A DNA stretch of 64,000 nt from Bacteroidales bacterium. GTDB lineage: Bacteria; Bacteroidota; Bacteroidia; Bacteroidales; Muribaculaceae. The stretch spans positions 1 to 64,000 of the forward strand of contig CAJTFH010000001.1 of assembly GCA_910575545.1 (NCBI GenBank), read 5' to 3'. The translations under genes and the position numbers were made by a program. Positions 60,270 to 64,000 of the stretch are shown one piece after another. Below the pieces are notes generated by a model, which did no database searches, had not been told where the DNA came from, and saw nothing but the letters and a program-made list of their open reading frames with translations. Numbering within the stretch: position 1 is the first letter of the stretch; each line of letters opens with the position of its first letter.

Positions 60270-62483
60270 TCATTTTACGGCAATCTTTTCGCTGTGATGT
60301 GATTTCGACCCTTTTACAGAAATTATATATATACCTGTGCTATAGCCGTTCAGGTCAATGGTGGCTTCGATGTCGGCCGGGATATTGACGATTGTCTGTC
60401 CGGAAAGGGTGGTTATCGAAATGTCGACCTTCTTTTCGGAAGGAGAATAGATTTGCCAGATATTTCCTCCGCAATGGTTTACGGTTATTCCATTGCGCGG
60501 TTCGTTTAGCACGTTGTTGATTGAATTCGCATAGTTTTCGGCTAATTTCACCGCCTCTAATGCATTTATTTTTCCGGCGCCCCATTTGGTGTCGGCAACT
60601 GTGGGGGCTGTGGCGCTTTGTTTTAAGATATACCGAATATCCTCGCTTTGGAGATATGGGTTGACCGAGAGAAGCAGGGCACCAACGCCTGTGGCGAATG
60701 GAGTTGCCATGGAGGTGCCGTCCATTGAAGTCCAATAGTAGGTTCTGCCGCTCTCGGAATCGTTTGTTGAGTCGACTTTCGGGTAGTAGTAGTCTACATT
60801 CCGCGACAGGTGCTGGTTACGCGCCGAGTAAATCTGGCTACCGGGAGCAGCAATGTCAGGGAGTGAGCGCCCGTCGTTTAATATGCCAAACGATGAGAAC
60901 GACGACATTTCTCCGATAGCACCGGCAGAGCCGCCACCACGGGTGTTGAATGAACCTACACTGATGGTGTTCTTGCCACATGCCATGTTCGATATGGTTC
61001 CGTTTGCTGTTGCATCAGAGAATCCTTTGATGCTGCGGCTTTCAAAATCGAGTCCATAGCCGTCGTTATAGATATAGACTTTCTGCCCAGGTTCTCCTTC
61101 CACGCGGAGCGATACGAAAGTGCTGTAGAAGGTTGAACTTATTGCATCGAGGTAAACGGCCATCGTGGCATTGAAACGGTTATTGGCTTTGCTTAATTCG
61201 GTATATCCTCCTATGAACCCGTTGGAGTAATATTTGTTGAATGTTTCGTTTGAGTCAGGTTTACCTTTTAGGAACTGATACCACGCATAGCCTTGCCCGA
61301 TATATTTCGGCGTTTCCCCTAATTCGAGAGTATATATGGGAGTGGCTGGAGAAAAGGTGTTTATTATGTCGAGATACACTTTCAATGGGCGGTTGTCGTC
61401 AGACCATACGTCGATATATCCTATTCCTTGCGATAGAGAGCTTGCTGTTGGATAATATGATGAGGTATAATCGCTTGAGTTCAATATGGTTCTTACGGTC
61501 GTGGCATTTTCCTCAAGTTCGGAGACTATTGCTATGTTACGTTCACCTTCATTGCCTGCCGCTACGAAGATTGTGGTATTTTCGTTTGCCGCAAGCTCGT
61601 TAAGAGCTGCTGTGAAAGTGTCTGTGCCGTCGTGAGGCCCGAAATTGTCGCCTAAAGACATGTTGATGACCAACGGTTTCCCTTCGGCTTCGGCAAATTC
61701 TATAATCTTTGAAACACCATCAAGAATGCTGGCATCGTCGGAATTGCCACACATTATGGCTATATCGGCCGCAGGGGCTACTCCGTGGTAATCATTGCCT
61801 TTATCTGTTGTAGCACATGATCCGGCAGCTGTTCCGAGCACATGTGTGCCATGGGATTCCGTATAATCGTCGGTTGTGAAATTCCCCATGTCTTTTTCAT
61901 TATAGCATTGCGGAAATGAAGTTTTATAGTGCCACAACCGTTTTACACGATGCTTCCCTTCTGGGTCTATGAAGGTTATGTGGTTGGGGTCGAGACCGGC
62001 ATCAGTTATGCCTATGATTACCCCTTCTCCGTTATAAGCCTTTAACACTCCATCTGCGCTATGAACATCATCAACTCCACATGAGCTTCTTGCCATGTCG
62101 TTGACCAGTTTGCGTGTACGGGCAATGGAGAATTGCGTCACCCCTGCGGTTGCTGCGATTTTTTCGATGCAATTAATCGGAGCTGAACCGTAGACATGGT
62201 TCTTAATCCGGCCTTTGATTTCCATTCCGGCAGCGGTTATGGCGTCTGACGGATATCCATCTTCGAGAGTAAGCAGAATGTTAATCTGGTTATCCGACAC
62301 TGTGGCATGGGATTTTTTCAGTTTGGTAGCGCTGTTTAAACCGTTTTTTTCAGCTGCGGTCAATGCCAATCTTGCCTGCGCCATATCATATGGCGTAATC
62401 CTTACTTGTGCCGTAGTGAATGGTTGAGATCCGGCTATGGCAATCAATGCCATAATCGGCCAGCGTGATAATAATCGTTTCAT
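60270..62483 (-). CDS. Subtilisin-like (S8) serine protease with T9SS-type tail
   Basis: 737 residues from ATG 62483, which gives a signal peptide ending TTAQ; an in-frame ATG at 62552 would add 23 residues and hide it. Catalytic triad: Asp in IGITDAGLDPNH, His in ESHGTHVLGTAAG, Ser in MDGTSMATPFATGVGALLL. A large insert lies between His and Ser (about 290-510). C-terminal domain (about 665-737) ends in TLSGQTIVNIP, LNGYSTGIYIISVKGSK and a Lys-rich end, the type A sorting signal of the type IX secretion system. Predicted to be exported and anchored or released at the surface. -7 element 101-108 bp upstream. Confidence 0.9.
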   Translation of the reverse strand: MKRLLSRWPIMALIAIAGSQPFTTAQVRITPYDMAQARLALTAAEKNGLNSATKLKKSHATVSDNQINILLTLEDGYPSDAITAAGMEIKGRIKNHVYGSAPINCIEKIAATAGVTQFSIARTRKLVNDMARSSCGVDDVHSADGVLKAYNGEGVIIGITDAGLDPNHITFIDPEGKHRVKRLWHYKTSFPQCYNEKDMGNFTTDDYTESHGTHVLGTAAGSCATTDKGNDYHGVAPAADIAIMCGNSDDASILDGVSKIIEFAEAEGKPLVINMSLGDNFGPHDGTDTFTAALNELAANENTTIFVAAGNEGERNIAIVSELEENATTVRTILNSSDYTSSYYPTASSLSQGIGYIDVWSDDNRPLKVYLDIINTFSPATPIYTLELGETPKYIGQGYAWYQFLKGKPDSNETFNKYYSNGFIGGYTELSKANNRFNATMAVYLDAISSTFYSTFVSLRVEGEPGQKVYIYNDGYGLDFESRSIKGFSDATANGTISNMACGKNTISVGSFNTRGGGSAGAIGEMSSFSSFGILNDGRSLPDIAAPGSQIYSARNQHLSRNVDYYYPKVDSTNDSESGRTYYWTSMDGTSMATPFATGVGALLLSVNPYLQSEDIRYILKQSATAPTVADTKWGAGKINALEAVKLAENYANSINNVLNEPRNGITVNHCGGNIWQIYSPSEKKVDISITTLSGQTIVNIPADIEATIDLNGYSTGIYIISVKGSKSHHSEKIAVK

Positions 62484-62583
62484 TCTGCTTTGTTTTTTCG
62501 AATGGAAAAGCATCAGTAATTCTGCGTTCAGAAGTCTCATAGACCTACTCATACATAAATCTTTTCAGAGAATCTCCGACACA

Positions 62584-62591
62584 CAAAGATA
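62584..62591 (-). promoter_or_regulatory. -7 element TATCTTTG for the subtilase
   Basis: Minus-strand TATCTTTG fits TAnnTTTG; it lies upstream of both candidate starts (62552 and 62483). Confidence 0.5.
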
Positions 62592-62741
62592 ATTAATCTG
62601 TATAATTCTACAAAACGGAGTTACTCAAAATTCAACAGGCTGAACCACCCCGCGATTTTAGATAGATTCTTTAATTCTACATATTGAGGTGGGGGCAATT
62701 GGTGGGGTGTAATTTTCCGTTGAGAGGGTTTGATATGGCCT

Positions 62742-62919
62742 GGGTGTGTTTTAATTTAACAATTAATCATGTGATATTTAGCCATTTCAAATATATCTTG
62801 AGGCCTTTTGGGGCTTTTTCACAAGTTTCTTAGGTCAATATGCCCGCATCGCTTCCTAACTAGTGAAAACATCTCCAAAAATCCGGTCTATTGATATTTG
62901 ACTTAAATTCAAACACACC
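62742..62919. repeat. Inverted-repeat intergenic element, copy D (longest)
   Basis: 178 bp with left end GGGTGTGTTTTAATTTAAC (62742-62760) and right end CTTAAATTCAAACACACC (62902-62919). The right arm reversed reads GGTGTGTTTGAATTTAAG. The interior has no ORF and no similarity I can see to copies A to C. It lies between the subtilase promoter and a small membrane protein gene. Confidence 0.65.
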
Positions 62920-62941
62920 TTTGGTTAAACTCCGCCCACGA

Positions 62942-63148
62942 TTAAATTTCATCGCCTGATTTTCGCTCGATTGAGCGTCCGATAAGCATTAATACCGATC
63001 CTAATAAAACGGTGCCGCATAATATCAGCGAAGCTATCCATGAGGCAAATGTTGTGACATAAATAAGCATCATCACTATATATGCGATTACTACGCATAC
63101 GGTGATTGTGAATCCTATCCAGAATATGCTCCTGCCCATCTTATTCAT
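62942..63148 (-). CDS. Two-helix small membrane protein
   Basis: 68 residues (or 65 from the second ATG). Two hydrophobic helices: FWIGFTITVCVVIAYIVMMLIYV (about 9-31) and WIASLILCGTVLLGSVLML (about 37-56), then a charged tail RSIERKSGDEI. No known family recognised. Stands alone between a repeat element and a 310-bp gap; no exact -7 element found upstream, so expression is uncertain. Confidence 0.55.
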   Translation of the reverse strand: MNKMGRSIFWIGFTITVCVVIAYIVMMLIYVTTFASWIASLILCGTVLLGSVLMLIGRSIERKSGDEI

Positions 63149-63458
63149 ACTTTCCGCTGTTAAAGAGGTTCATATATACGCTGTTCATGACATAACCTGC
63201 GAGAATGACAATGTTATATTTTGCAACGCATATCTATAATAATAAAGATTTTTTAACGCGAAAGGTTCATTATACCTCTCTGAAAATTTGCAGAGACTCT
63301 AATTGCTATGTATACTATCGCATAGGCTATTATGGAGTATGAATGATTTATATCCTTATTCTTGTCCGGGGTTATGGCAATCAACTCATAATTCTTTCTT
63401 AAATGCCGCTGATATGAAAATCTGCTGTTTATTTAATAGCCATGTCCAGATGGGCCGG
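63149..63458. other. Intergenic gap, no gene seen
   Basis: 310 AT-rich bases between the small membrane protein and the nitroreductase. I see no convincing ORF, promoter or terminator. Confidence 0.4.
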
Positions 63459-64000
63459 TTATTCCTGAAGATGAAATTCGTTTGAACTTGACGACCATAT
63501 GGCCGTGGGTCTTTCATTTGGGCATGTCAGATTAATGCCGCCTGTATGGCCGGTTTCCGCCAGGCTTCCAATAAAGTGGTATAGGCCGATTCCAAAGTCG
63601 ATTTTAGAAAATTTGTTATCGGTCACACATTCGATTCTTACCGTTGAAATCGCTCCATCCATATCGGTTTCTGTTGTGGCGCGCCATGGTTGGCTGTTTC
63701 TCGATGATGGTGCAAGCCGCATCATTTCTAATGCCGCTTTCAATGCTTCTTCAAGAGAAATTCCGGATGTGTTGCCATTGCAAAGGGTGTCAATCAGCTG
63801 TTGCGTCGGCGGTTCAATTCCTTTGAACAGATTCTTGAATGGATGGCGGTGGGCAGAACGTGCCACACGGCGCATTACGCGTTCTGCGAAACGTGTCTTA
63901 TGGGTGCTGTGGCCAAGTGGAGACACTATACCTACGATATTATCAGCTATTGGGTTGACGTTATTTACTGACGATGTCAGGCTGTTGTAGGCTTCTTGAA
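63459..64000 (-). CDS. Nitroreductase-like protein, C-terminal part (5' end beyond window)
   Basis: The minus-strand frame is open from the window edge to the stop at 63459, about 180 residues, so the N-terminus lies beyond base 64000. It shows MMRLAPSSRNSQPWRA, the second FMN-binding block of the TM1586-type nitroreductases, and FSKIDFGIGLYHFIGSLAETGH, the matching late helix, plus the preceding linker PLGHSTHKTRFAERVMRRVARSAHRHPFKNLF. Predicted FMN oxidoreductase of unknown substrate; cytoplasmic. An internal GTG at 63926 is not the true start. Confidence 0.8.
   Translation of the reverse strand, partial: QEAYNSLTSSVNNVNPIADNIVGIVSPLGHSTHKTRFAERVMRRVARSAHRHPFKNLFKGIEPPTQQLIDTLCNGNTSGISLEEALKAALEMMRLAPSSRNSQPWRATTETDMDGAISTVRIECVTDNKFSKIDFGIGLYHFIGSLAETGHTGGINLTCPNERPTAIWSSSSNEFHLQE

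Noticed and set aside
1-64000. CRISPR array, restriction-modification or toxin-antitoxin system
   Set aside because: No regularly spaced repeats, methyltransferase-nuclease pair or paired small toxin/antitoxin genes were seen.

Overview
The window is a stretch of a Bacteroidales chromosome. Evidence: many genes are preceded by the Bacteroidota -7 element TAnnTTTG, the tmRNA encodes the tag GENNYALAA, there is a T9SS-type C-terminal tail on a subtilase, and the mobile region carries a CTnDOT-type RteA/RteB pair. The gene set (galactan hydrolases, menaquinone cluster, glycine-lipid acyltransferases) fits a gut commensal. Placement near Muribaculaceae is only my impression; no search was run.

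Bases 1 to about 8,900 are a decayed mobile region. It opens inside an ISAs1-type insertion sequence whose right end cuts off a Crp/Fnr-type regulator. Then comes a co-directional unit: a lipoprotein, a TonB-receptor-like outer-membrane barrel, a tiny repeat lipoprotein, and an RteA hybrid kinase overlapping an RteB sigma-54 activator. It ends at a tyrosine recombinase gene that has lost its catalytic C-terminus. That gene sits beside the 3' end of ssrA (tmRNA), a frequent island attachment site.

Bases 9,400 to 24,900 are core and envelope functions. Leftward: lgt, ackA, pta, a yigZ-type gene and a glycosyltransferase-like gene with an NGPSL motif. Rightward, from a divergent promoter: glycine-lipid acyltransferases (glsA, glsB), a Wzi-type outer-membrane barrel, a lipocalin-like lipoprotein, a LegB-like dehydratase, an ATP-grasp enzyme, a NeuB-type nonulosonate synthase and comF. 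Leftward again: murI-prmC-recX.

Bases 24,900 to 38,200 centre on galactose. A flavodiiron gene faces galE, a nucleotidyltransferase that may replace GalT, and galK. Behind these is an operon of three secreted hydrolases (a clan GH-A-like enzyme, a GH53 endo-galactanase lipoprotein and a GH2 beta-galactosidase) suited to cutting beta-1,4-galactan to galactose. A META-domain lipoprotein and a small membrane protein follow.

Bases 38,400 to 64,000 are housekeeping: an M48 peptidase, menD-menB-menC-menE, serC-serA, a U32 RNA-hydroxylation-type protein, a phosphate-selective-type porin, rluA family-fmt-rarA, phosphohexomutase, a broken secreted glycosidase, a DUF3332 lipoprotein, cdsA-purM-mltF-like, a T9SS-type subtilase, a two-helix membrane protein and a partial nitroreductase. 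Four intergenic gaps here hold copies of an inverted-repeat element with ends close to GAGTGTGTTTGAATTTAAC. No CRISPR array or tRNA gene was seen.
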